64,000 bases of DNA, taken from the NCBI RefSeq assembly GCF_026262505.1, contig NC_067206.1, positions 39,693,660 to 39,757,659 of the forward strand, written 5' to 3'. This DNA comes from Trichomonas vaginalis G3. Taxonomy: Eukaryota > Parabasalia > Trichomonadida > Trichomonadidae. The notes beneath the pieces are model-generated. The model made no database searches, was not told where the DNA came from, and saw only the letters and a program-made list of their open reading frames with translations. The translations under genes were made by a program, and so were the position numbers. Below, piece by piece: positions 56,510 to 64,000 of this stretch (its first letter is position 1; each line of letters opens with the position of its first letter).

Positions 56510-57079
56510 CTAACAGCAATGCTTAATAACTTCTGCATTATCTTCAAGACTAACCGATGATACTGTTTCGACCTCTTCTGGGAGTAAACGCGCCATATGA
56601 TCAAATAATTCCATAACGTTTTCACCTGTAATAGCGGATGTATAAAAGAATTGGCATCCGTGAGCTTTGCACCATGTTTCAATTTCTTCTTGAGTTACTT
56701 CTTCAGCCTCATTTCGACGATCACATTTATTGGCTGCAACAGCAATAATTGGAACACTTCTTGCATAACTTAATAAATCTTTATACATAGGTTCTAATTT
56801 TTCGAATGATTGGAAGTTTGTAATATCGAAAACTAAAATTGCCCCATTTGCGCCTTTGAAATATTCAGAATTTAAGGATTGATATTGTTCCATGCCAGCT
56901 GTATCCCAAATATCCATCTGTCTTATTGGAAATTCTCTTGTTTCAAAGTGAGAAAATAAAGCTGCAGTCGTTGGCCGTGTGGAATCTGTCTTCGTGCCAT
57001 TAATAGCATAATGAACTAGTGTTGTCTTACCTACGGAAGTTGTTCCAATCATTACACAACGTGGGTTTCGTGTTTTCAT
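56510..57079 (-). CDS. Rab-like small GTPase
   Basis: A 189-residue small GTPase of the Rab branch, a vesicle-traffic switch. P-loop GTTSVGKTT (residues 12-20), switch region TRPTTAALFSHFE, WDTAGMEQYQSLN, ANKCDRR (G4) and TSAITGENV (G5). The C-terminus HCC is a prenylation end. The effector stretch lacks the usual Thr-Ile-Gly, so it is a divergent subfamily, of which trichomonads have many. Start at ATG 57079 is four bases inside the end of the upstream ORF. Confidence 0.9.
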   Translation of the reverse strand: MKTRNPRCVMIGTTSVGKTTLVHYAINGTKTDSTRPTTAALFSHFETREFPIRQMDIWDTAGMEQYQSLNSEYFKGANGAILVFDITNFQSFEKLEPMYKDLLSYARSVPIIAVAANKCDRRNEAEEVTQEEIETWCKAHGCQFFYTSAITGENVMELFDHMARLLPEEVETVSSVSLEDNAEVIKHCC

Positions 57080-57348
57080 TGTTTTTTTATTTCTGAAAAG
57101 ATAAAATTCATAAAAGCAGGGTCTTCTTTATTCTCAAATTTTGAGAGTATGTTACCACCATCAATTTTATCATGGATAAAAGCTGCTTCAGATCCTTTGG
57201 ATTTATAAAATGAATGTTGTACATTTATATCTATTATTTCATTCCAAATCTTAGCTTTTCGATTATAATTCAATTTCCCTAAGTGTTCATCACGTATTTC
57301 AGGAATATTTTTATAAATACGAGGTATAACCTCACACATGTAACTCAT
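57076..57348 (-). CDS. Small 90-aa protein upstream of GTPase
   Basis: MSYMCEVIPRIYKNIPEIRD at the start, then IWNEIIDINVQHSFYKSKGS and a C-terminal helix, FMNFIFSEIKKQ. It overlaps the GTPase start by four bases, which is unusual for separate trichomonad genes; either could be real. No family. Coding potential is moderate. Confidence 0.45.
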   Translation of the reverse strand: MSYMCEVIPRIYKNIPEIRDEHLGKLNYNRKAKIWNEIIDINVQHSFYKSKGSEAAFIHDKIDGGNILSKFENKEDPAFMNFIFSEIKKQ

Positions 57349-57526
57349 TGCTGTTTATTATCCTGTTCAGTATTATAGATATAAACACGATAACTTATAT
57401 ATATCATAAACATTATAACTTATACTTCACATTACATTTATCTGCAACATAGTGAAACAAGATAAATATCTTATTAAGTTTGTCATATAAAAATAAAAAG
57501 ACAAAATTGAATAATATAACATGATT

Positions 57527-60500
57527 TTATAGATTGGTTTTGAGTGATTTTCTGATAGGGGATAAACAAAGAGAGGCGCTTGGAACGAATGTTCCCTCAT
57601 ATTTAGACCAAAACAGATTCAGAAACTCAGATATTTGATGGTTTGATGACGAATAATCATTGAGAACTGTTAATGCATCTGCAATGTGTTGAGGAACTGT
57701 TCCGAATAAAGGAGTTCCACTGACAATGCACATCAGTCCATTGAGGCCAGAAACAGAGTCTTCTTGAGCCATTTTTGTGAAAACTCCAACAAAAATATCG
57801 GCATTCTCTTGAAGGGAATAAAATCTTTCAAAAGCAATTGTTAACAATCTCTGTGCGGAACCAGTGATTTCTGGTGCACTCATCATCATTGAAGGGACGA
57901 TGAAGTCCAATATAATGTCGCTAACATGTTCATCAACATAAAAAGCAGCGTTTTCAAACAAAGTTTCGATGATTTCTAATTCTGAAATCAAAATGAGCCA
58001 CTTTTCATCAACTTGTTGGAAGTTGAAAGAAAATGACTGGTCAATATTAAATGACAAGGATTTGAACACATTTGTCAAGTTTTCTATAATCTCATCATCT
58101 GTTTTCTCGTCTAAAATCATTCCGAAAATTTGATTTATATTCGAAATAACAATTTTTGTTATTGAAATTGTTGATAAACTCTGTTCATTAAATAATGATG
58201 ACAAATAGACAGAGAAATTAAGAGGAAAAGTATTAAATACTTGGTTGTATATCGATTCTGGATCAAGAAAACTTAATTCTGCTAAAATTTGTGGTGATTT
58301 TGCTGTTGAAATAATGAAATTCTTGAACTTTTCATCATTACAAGCAAAAGGCAAATTAAAAATGAGGATATCATCATCAACATCAATTGACTGGATGTAG
58401 TTCGTCAGGAATTCGTATCTCTTTGGATCCTTTGATGAGACAAGTGATGAAGGAATGAATAAAAGTTCGGGTTTTGATTGAATGAAATTAAACAATTTTG
58501 GTAGGTTTTGTTCATCTTTTGTATAATGATATGTTGTAATAAAAGCGGAAATTGATTCATTAACGAAAGAAACAACATCATATGACTTAGAGTCAAGCAA
58601 ATGCTCATCAATTTCAAATACAAATTCAGTAAACTTAGAATTGAAATATCTCATCATTGTAGAGAAAATTTTGAAGTTTTGAAGTGAAAAGATATTTTCT
58701 TCATCTGAAACAATCAGTTCCAAACAATGATTCATATTATCTAAAAATTCATTCATTGTTTGACTGATTTTAAGTCTTTCTTCGATATCATCGTCGAAGT
58801 ACTGTTTGAGAAATTCTTCGGAGTTCTTTTCTTCACCTGACATTTTAACCGAAACTTTCTTCCTTTCACTTAATCTTTTATCGTTAAATTCATAGTTTTC
58901 TGGTGCTGATCTTGGAATTAAGTACTCTGTTGCTTTGGAAATGATTTCATTTGATGTTTGTCTGATTGATTTGTCTTCATTTGACAAATTTTCAATAACA
59001 AATTTGAACAATTTTTGAGTTAAAACTGGATGCTTTCCATCAACTAAAGAATTAATGCAAGAAATAACAAAAGATGTCGTATCTGGATTATTTTTCTCAA
59101 TACTTATGTCTATGATCTTTCCGACAAGTCCTTTTCTTTGGTCAATGATTTCATTTGAATCATATGTTTGTGAATAAAAATCAATGGAATCCAAATATGA
59201 AATTAAATGATCTCTAACATCCTTGAAATCGTTGTCTGACTGGCAAACATATTGAATTAAATTATCTAAGATGCCAAATTGTGTATTGATGTCACAATTA
59301 TTAATGAAAACAGACAAAATACGATAAAATTGATTATCATTGTTTTCCTTGAATTTTTCAACAAATTTTGAAAATTGACTTTGAATTGTTATATCAATTT
59401 GTGCTGCGCAGTTTAATAATTGCAGAACAGAATCAACAACATTCTGTTTCAATGCATTGATAGGAATTTCAAGAATGTAATTGTATATCATCTCTGAAAT
59501 TTGAGTTGATACTTTTTTGTGGATGTTTTGATAATTTATAATTTCCAACTTCGCTTTTTCATAATTATTTGGCTGGTAATAATTCTTCTTCTTGCATTCA
59601 AACAAAACTGTGAAACATTCAATGATTCTTGATAAAACAGCGGAGTGAAGTGTCAAAATTGGCAAATTCATCAAATAATTCAAAATTTCAATTGTTAAAT
59701 CATCATCCAAATCAAAGGAGAGTAAGATCTTCAAATTGTACAGTATACTGACTTGGTACTGATAATCTTTTCCATTGAAATTCTGCTTGATTGTCTTCAG
59801 AACAGTTTCATGGATCAATTTAATTTTTTCTTTGTCATTTGAAGGTTTGTTTATTTGCGGCTTTTTCATCATAGGCATATAATGAGGGAAGTAAACGCAA
59901 ATATTAGAAAGTGTCTGCTTGACAATAGATGCTCCAATATTTCTAATACTTAGATCAGTATTGCAAATTGATGACTTGATCATTGTAATGATTTTATCAT
60001 CTAGATATAATCCGCTGTTTTTGAGGAGCCGATGAATGATGAAATAATTCACTTTTTGTTCATCATTGAAGCAAAAATCGATGAAAGTTGTGATTGGAAA
60101 TGCATCTACGAATGGACCAATGTTTTCACATAATATCTGGTCCATATTCTCCCTGAAAACTTCTAATAATGACCAAATCATTTCAGCATCAGCATTTGAA
60201 AAGACGTTTATTAACGTCTGTCTCATATTTGATTTAATTTCTTTATCCAAAATAGAAACTTGAGAAATCTCAATTGATTTCGTGAAAACAGAGTTAATCC
60301 AATCAGTTAATGATTCATCCATTGGAAATACAGACGTAAACTTGGCATATAACTGATAAATAAATCCTGTCAACTCTTCTTCAACACTGCTTATTTCATC
60401 AACTAAAGAAAGAACTGCCAAATAATAATCTTCGGTTTCAACATTGAATTTTGCAACGACATCATTGATTTCAATTAGCGCATTAGCAATATTATCTTTG

Positions 60501-61600
60501 TACTTGATATCCTCTATTGTTTCAAGTATCGAAGCAACAACATTTTGCGGTGAAAATTCTGCCAAAATTGACAATTTTTTTGATGCAAAATTTTCAGTAA
60601 ATAATCCATGTAAGAAACAGGGCAAAACAATTTGAACAAATGACTTTTGTGTTTCTTCATCATCAATATTTTGCTTGAAGTTGTATATCAAACTGTCCAT
60701 GAATTCATTATCGTATTCCAAATCAATTATTTTCATCAGCTTTTGCAAATGAGATAAAACAATTTGTTTGGAGTTTGTCTTTAAAAGGTATACAAACAAT
60801 AGAGCAAATCGTGTCTTATTGCTTTCTGATGATGCAAATATATCTATCTCTGATTGAAAAGTTAAATCTTTGCTTGAATTCGAGACAAATTTATTGAATA
60901 ATTTGATAATGTGATCATTTTCGAATTTCTGTTCTGGATGAACTTTTAGATATCTAATGAAGAAGTCTAAACTGATCTTGTCAATCGATTTATTGTTGAT
61001 CATTAAATAATATTCGAATATTTTCATGAATAGATTATCTGATGTAGATGGAGGTAGAAATGTACAGAAAAGACAATATATAATGGGAAATTGTGGATTT
61101 TTGAGGTCAAAATTGCTTCCCCATAATTGTTCCATTTCATTTGCAGAATCTTCTATAAAATAATTACTGCAAAGTAAAATAACATCTATGAAATCATCAA
61201 TGAATGACTCTTGATACGTTTTAGAAAATAATTTTGAATGTGTGAGAAATGCTTGATAAAATGTTTCATATAGTTTCTTCCAAGGAATAGATATTACAGA
61301 TGCTTTGGATTTATTCGACAATATTTGTTTTATAGGCGTGAATAAAAGATTTGTACTCGAACAAATTGTATTATCGCATAAACAATTGAAAAGAATGCTA
61401 AATATTTTGGAAACATACTCTGTATCTGTAGATTCATGATTAATAATGAATTGCAGTTGATTAAGTTGCTGAATTATATTTAGAATATTACAATTTGAGG
61501 GGAGATTTTGGAATTTGTTAAGAATAGATTCTATTACATCATTGTTAATGTTAAGATTCGGCTCTTGTGTGGTCTGAATTTCAACATTACTTTCAGTCAT
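57527..61600 (-). CDS. 1357-aa HEAT/ARM-type helical repeat protein
   Basis: A giant, almost wholly alpha-helical protein with irregular HEAT/ARM-like pairs (e.g. LFNKFVSNSSKDLTFQSEID; VDSVLQLLNCAAQIDITIQS; LLTIAFERFYSLQENADIFV). The C-terminal part has QISEFLNLFWSKYEGTF. The last portion and overall size faintly recall the proteasome activator Blm10/PA200, whose C-terminus has SEF...W and ends in a proteasome-docking tail. Here the end is SPIRKSLKTNL, without the YYX docking motif, so I treat this as tentative. No enzymatic motif seen. Confidence 0.7.
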   Translation of the reverse strand: MTESNVEIQTTQEPNLNINNDVIESILNKFQNLPSNCNILNIIQQLNQLQFIINHESTDTEYVSKIFSILFNCLCDNTICSSTNLLFTPIKQILSNKSKASVISIPWKKLYETFYQAFLTHSKLFSKTYQESFIDDFIDVILLCSNYFIEDSANEMEQLWGSNFDLKNPQFPIIYCLFCTFLPPSTSDNLFMKIFEYYLMINNKSIDKISLDFFIRYLKVHPEQKFENDHIIKLFNKFVSNSSKDLTFQSEIDIFASSESNKTRFALLFVYLLKTNSKQIVLSHLQKLMKIIDLEYDNEFMDSLIYNFKQNIDDEETQKSFVQIVLPCFLHGLFTENFASKKLSILAEFSPQNVVASILETIEDIKYKDNIANALIEINDVVAKFNVETEDYYLAVLSLVDEISSVEEELTGFIYQLYAKFTSVFPMDESLTDWINSVFTKSIEISQVSILDKEIKSNMRQTLINVFSNADAEMIWSLLEVFRENMDQILCENIGPFVDAFPITTFIDFCFNDEQKVNYFIIHRLLKNSGLYLDDKIITMIKSSICNTDLSIRNIGASIVKQTLSNICVYFPHYMPMMKKPQINKPSNDKEKIKLIHETVLKTIKQNFNGKDYQYQVSILYNLKILLSFDLDDDLTIEILNYLMNLPILTLHSAVLSRIIECFTVLFECKKKNYYQPNNYEKAKLEIINYQNIHKKVSTQISEMIYNYILEIPINALKQNVVDSVLQLLNCAAQIDITIQSQFSKFVEKFKENNDNQFYRILSVFINNCDINTQFGILDNLIQYVCQSDNDFKDVRDHLISYLDSIDFYSQTYDSNEIIDQRKGLVGKIIDISIEKNNPDTTSFVISCINSLVDGKHPVLTQKLFKFVIENLSNEDKSIRQTSNEIISKATEYLIPRSAPENYEFNDKRLSERKKVSVKMSGEEKNSEEFLKQYFDDDIEERLKISQTMNEFLDNMNHCLELIVSDEENIFSLQNFKIFSTMMRYFNSKFTEFVFEIDEHLLDSKSYDVVSFVNESISAFITTYHYTKDEQNLPKLFNFIQSKPELLFIPSSLVSSKDPKRYEFLTNYIQSIDVDDDILIFNLPFACNDEKFKNFIISTAKSPQILAELSFLDPESIYNQVFNTFPLNFSVYLSSLFNEQSLSTISITKIVISNINQIFGMILDEKTDDEIIENLTNVFKSLSFNIDQSFSFNFQQVDEKWLILISELEIIETLFENAAFYVDEHVSDIILDFIVPSMMMSAPEITGSAQRLLTIAFERFYSLQENADIFVGVFTKMAQEDSVSGLNGLMCIVSGTPLFGTVPQHIADALTVLNDYSSSNHQISEFLNLFWSKYEGTFVPSASLCLSPIRKSLKTNL

Positions 61601-62152
61601 TAAAATTTCAAAAATATTTTTAAACGTGCACTTTTCAGAAGGAACTTAATCATAAATCATCATCTTATTAGCAAAGAGGAAATTCCGGTCAATGATCCCC
61701 AATTCAAAGTCTGCAAGGAAATTTGAATATGTCGAATAATAAACCAGCATTTTCTAATAAGAGGCTACCTAAATATAATTTACTTACTCTTAGTCATTAC
61801 TGACATGATTAAGAATATGATAATTCAAATCAAAAAAGATATTTTAACCAGCTATCTGTTAATATTTATACAAATTTATAGAATGCAAGTATATAATCCA
61901 CAATAAACAATATCAAAACATATGAATATTCATTGCAAAATTTGATCTTTGGTTTTATATCACTCAAATAAAATAATTCTAATTGAATGACATAGAACAC
62001 GCCAATTAATTTCAAGTGGGTCAAAGATCACGATCAGAAATTGCTATTCGACACTTTACACTTTACAAAATTTTTTGAGAAGAAATTTTGAGAAGAAAGG
62101 CACTTTTTTGAACGTTGTAATGCTCAACAATTGTAAATTTTTTTTTAATTGT
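61601..62152. other. Divergent intergenic region
   Basis: 552 AT-rich bases between two divergent genes. CACTTTACACTTTAC repeat at about 62053-62067. Nothing else recognised. Confidence 0.4.
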
Positions 62153-62728
62153 ATGGGCTGTGGGCATAGCACGAGTAGTGAAGCAAAACAAAGCCCCACA
62201 AGCCGTGCTCCAACAACCAAGGCTCCTATCAAACTCTTTTATCTCCCAGGTAATGTTAAAATCACACTCACAAAATTAGTTTCCGCAGGTGTAATGGGCT
62301 CAGAAGCAACTACAACAACAACGAGTAATTTCAATTTAAATGCTCGCTTTATTGACATACCAAATCATCGATCCGTTCGCAAGTTTTGGGCTAAAGAAAT
62401 TACAAACAAAACAGCAGAGTGTGCAATGTGCATTTATTTAGCTGATATTAGAGAAAAACCATCAATGCTACTTAATATCAAAACAGTTAACTGGTTTCTA
62501 AAGCAAATTGGCCAAAAAGGTCAGCTTTATCTAGTTATAATTTGTAACAATGAAATACAATTATCCGAATTTAAATCTCATGTAAGTGCCCCAGATCTTG
62601 ATCTCATTGTTATCAAAGATTCTGATCCCGAAACGGCAATTCAATTTACCGAAGTTGTTACTAGCGAAATCATCAAATTTAATGAAAGAAAGAAGAAATA
62701 CAACGAAGCATCACCTAGAACTCACTAA
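62153..62728 (+). CDS. Myristoylation-candidate GTPase-like protein
   Basis: Start taken at ATG 62153: MGCGHSTSSEAKQSPTSRAP. Gly2/Cys3 fits N-myristoylation plus palmitoylation. A Thr/Ser-rich region leads to KLFYLPGNVKITLTKLVSAG (a strand and loop in the P-loop position but without GKS/T), then RFIDIPNHRSVRKFWAKEI, AMCIYLADIRE and YLVIICNNEI, the strand order of an Arf/G-alpha-like fold. It looks like a degenerate G-alpha/Arf-type membrane protein without nucleotide motifs. 191 residues. The fold is inferred. Confidence 0.55.
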   Translation: MGCGHSTSSEAKQSPTSRAPTTKAPIKLFYLPGNVKITLTKLVSAGVMGSEATTTTTSNFNLNARFIDIPNHRSVRKFWAKEITNKTAECAMCIYLADIREKPSMLLNIKTVNWFLKQIGQKGQLYLVIICNNEIQLSEFKSHVSAPDLDLIVIKDSDPETAIQFTEVVTSEIIKFNERKKKYNEASPRTH

Positions 62729-62988
62729 TCATTTAGTTATTTTATATAGATATTATGTTATATTATATTTTCATGTTTTTCTATTTGTTATAAAGTATTA
62801 ATATTATTATAGAATCTTTGCATCATTAATATGATCTTTGTATATATTAGATTGCATGCTATTTCTGAATAATCTTCGATTTTGGAAGAATTAAATTTTT
62901 ATTGACGAACTGATGAGATTCAAATCACATCGAATAGATATTTTAAGATTGCACCATATTTTCATTATGTAAATATGAACAAAAAAAT
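62729..62988. other. Convergent AT-rich intergenic region
   Basis: No feature recognised. Confidence 0.4.
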
Positions 62989-63264
62989 CTACCAAATATG
63001 AAATTTTATGTTGATATAAAAAATCGGTAGATCCACAAAAAAGACATAGAAGAGGAATTTAAGTATTGAATTTCTTTGTCGAAATTTCTTTTTTTCGAAA
63101 TATATTCTGCGCCGTTCATCCCATGCTTTGAAATCATGTTTAAATGGTTGCCTACAAATGTTAGGAGGATCCACATACTTTATTCCTTGCTCAGAACATG
63201 CAAAGAATTCCTTTACAGGATTAATTTCATCCAAGCTTTCATCAGAGAAATCAGATCTTATCAT
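62989..63264 (-). CDS. Small 91-aa protein with C-terminal membrane helix
   Basis: MIRSDFSDESLDEINPVKEF at the start, an aromatic/charged middle (FKAWDERRRIYFEKKKFRQR) and a hydrophobic end, FLFYVFFVDLPIFYINIKFH, which may be a tail anchor. No family recognised; coding moderate. Confidence 0.4.
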   Translation of the reverse strand: MIRSDFSDESLDEINPVKEFFACSEQGIKYVDPPNICRQPFKHDFKAWDERRRIYFEKKKFRQRNSILKFLFYVFFVDLPIFYINIKFHIW

Positions 63265-63549
63265 TTAGACTTCTAACATTTACCTTCTACATAGATTTCA
63301 ATCAGAGAGAAGGTAAAAAAGGAAAATTACATATTAAATTTTATTTTTCATATTTATTGAGGAGGACTGTAATTTCAATAATAGCTAACCAAATTTCATT
63401 GGGTTCTAAGAATTTCACTTAGAAAAACTATTTCATCTTACTGAAAATATATTTTGCATTCAAATTCAAAGTGATTTATTTAATAAAAATGATGAATGAT
63501 ATACGAAAGACCAATCCAATAATATCGTTTAATAGTAATAATAAAAAAA
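63265..63549. other. Intergenic, no gene seen
   Basis: AT-rich; 3' flank of eIF2A and 5' flank of the small gene. Confidence 0.35.
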
Positions 63550-64000
63550 TTATCTCTTTGATTTCTTAATTGAAGATTCACCATTCTTTGGCGCGAAACC
63601 AGGTGGATACTTCGGAACACCGGCAGTTGTTGTTCCAGGTGCCTTATTTCTAAGGTGAGGAGGGATGTAAGCAGCGGCCTGTGGCTTAGCGATTACAGGA
63701 GCTTTTATGTTTGGCAAAGGAAGAGCCTTTTCGACTCCGACCCACTCTGCCTGGGTGAGCTCTGTTCCCTTCTGCCTGAAGATGATCTGAGACATGTGGT
63801 TGATGATCCTGAACTCGTTGTCGACCATCATCTTCGGGTACAAAACGGCGGAAAGAACTAATCGACCACATGGAGACCAACTCCACTCTGAGGTGTATGG
63901 GGCTTCTCCTTCGCTGATCTTCTCGCGTGAGGCTAAATCATAGAACATGATGGTGCCGGTGAAGGAGCCAAAACCACCAATGACCGCGATGTTTGGATTT
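63550..64000 (-). CDS. eIF2A, 3' part (runs off window)
   Basis: C-terminal part of eukaryotic translation initiation factor 2A (WD-propeller protein delivering Met-tRNA under some conditions). The frame is open past the window edge: IAVIGGFGSFTGTIMFYDLA, then WSWSPCGRLVLSAVLYPKMM, then NEFRIINHMSQIIF, and the tail AYIPPHLRN, TTTAGVPKYPPGF. These match the final blades and the YxPPHxR tail of eIF2A. High third-position GC, as in the S13 gene. Partial only because of the window. Confidence 0.9.
   Translation of the reverse strand, partial: NPNIAVIGGFGSFTGTIMFYDLASREKISEGEAPYTSEWSWSPCGRLVLSAVLYPKMMVDNEFRIINHMSQIIFRQKGTELTQAEWVGVEKALPLPNIKAPVIAKPQAAAYIPPHLRNKAPGTTTAGVPKYPPGFAPKNGESSIKKSKR

Noticed and set aside
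57527-61600. Firm assignment of the helical-repeat protein to proteasome activator Blm10/PA200
   Set aside because: Only weak C-terminal resemblance and no YYX docking end; kept as unnamed helical-repeat protein.

Overview
The window looks like nuclear DNA of a trichomonad, most probably Trichomonas vaginalis. The evidence is AT-rich DNA, apparently intronless genes packed on both strands, short 5' leaders with TCA(C/T)TTT-type initiators just upstream of several start codons, a mauritiana-like mariner of the Tvmar1 kind, and large Maverick/Polinton-type elements. The species call is inference, because no search could be run.

Positions 1-~4.1 kb hold an old, broken Maverick fragment. It has an integrase gene, a piece that looks like the C-terminus of a protein-primed DNA polymerase B, and a small acidic ORF. 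A 1304-bp mariner (1585-2888, 28-bp inverted repeats, TA duplication) sits inside the integrase gene.

Positions 4457-27583 hold a second, much younger and nearly complete 23.1-kb element. It is bounded by inverted repeats made of an A/T run plus a nested hairpin, and by a perfect 6-bp target duplication (TATTCA). It split a host gene whose two parts lie at 4332-4456 and 27584-28352. Parts seen are: a large coiled-coil/Q-P-rich structural region, a probable major capsid gene, a probable penton, an SF3 helicase, a packaging ATPase, a 21-bp repeat tract, three KilA-N-type genes (one with a T5orf172/GIY-YIG domain), an HNH endonuclease, two small MG(F/L)FG amphipathic proteins, an rve integrase, a phage-collar-like fibre protein and an adenine-N6 methyltransferase. 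No polymerase B was seen. That places it closer to polinton-like viruses/virophages than to classical Mavericks. It is treated here as a fossil: mostly whole, with roughly six to nine breaks. Two upstream sequence classes appear to separate regulatory/replication genes from capsid/fibre/methylase genes.

Positions 28.4-64 kb are host DNA. They begin with a homogeneous 109-bp tandem array (about 8.5 copies), followed by a 1.3-kb AT-rich spacer. Then come, in order: a giant USP-family deubiquitinase; a small TBC protein lacking the glutamine finger; a tiny MGC-start lipid-anchor candidate; Mob1; a calmodulin/centrin-like EF-hand protein; a Sel1-repeat protein; a coiled-coil protein; ribosomal protein uS15 (S13); a FYVE protein; tRNA-Lys(UUU); a glycine-rich pseudogene and a second decayed coding remnant; an MT-A70/METTL14-like protein; an EF-hand coiled-coil protein; a PH-AGC (Akt-like) kinase; a tail-anchored protein; a Rab-like GTPase; a 1357-aa helical-repeat protein; a myristoylation candidate; and the 3' end of eIF2A. 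These are ordinary housekeeping and signalling genes with no evident operon logic.
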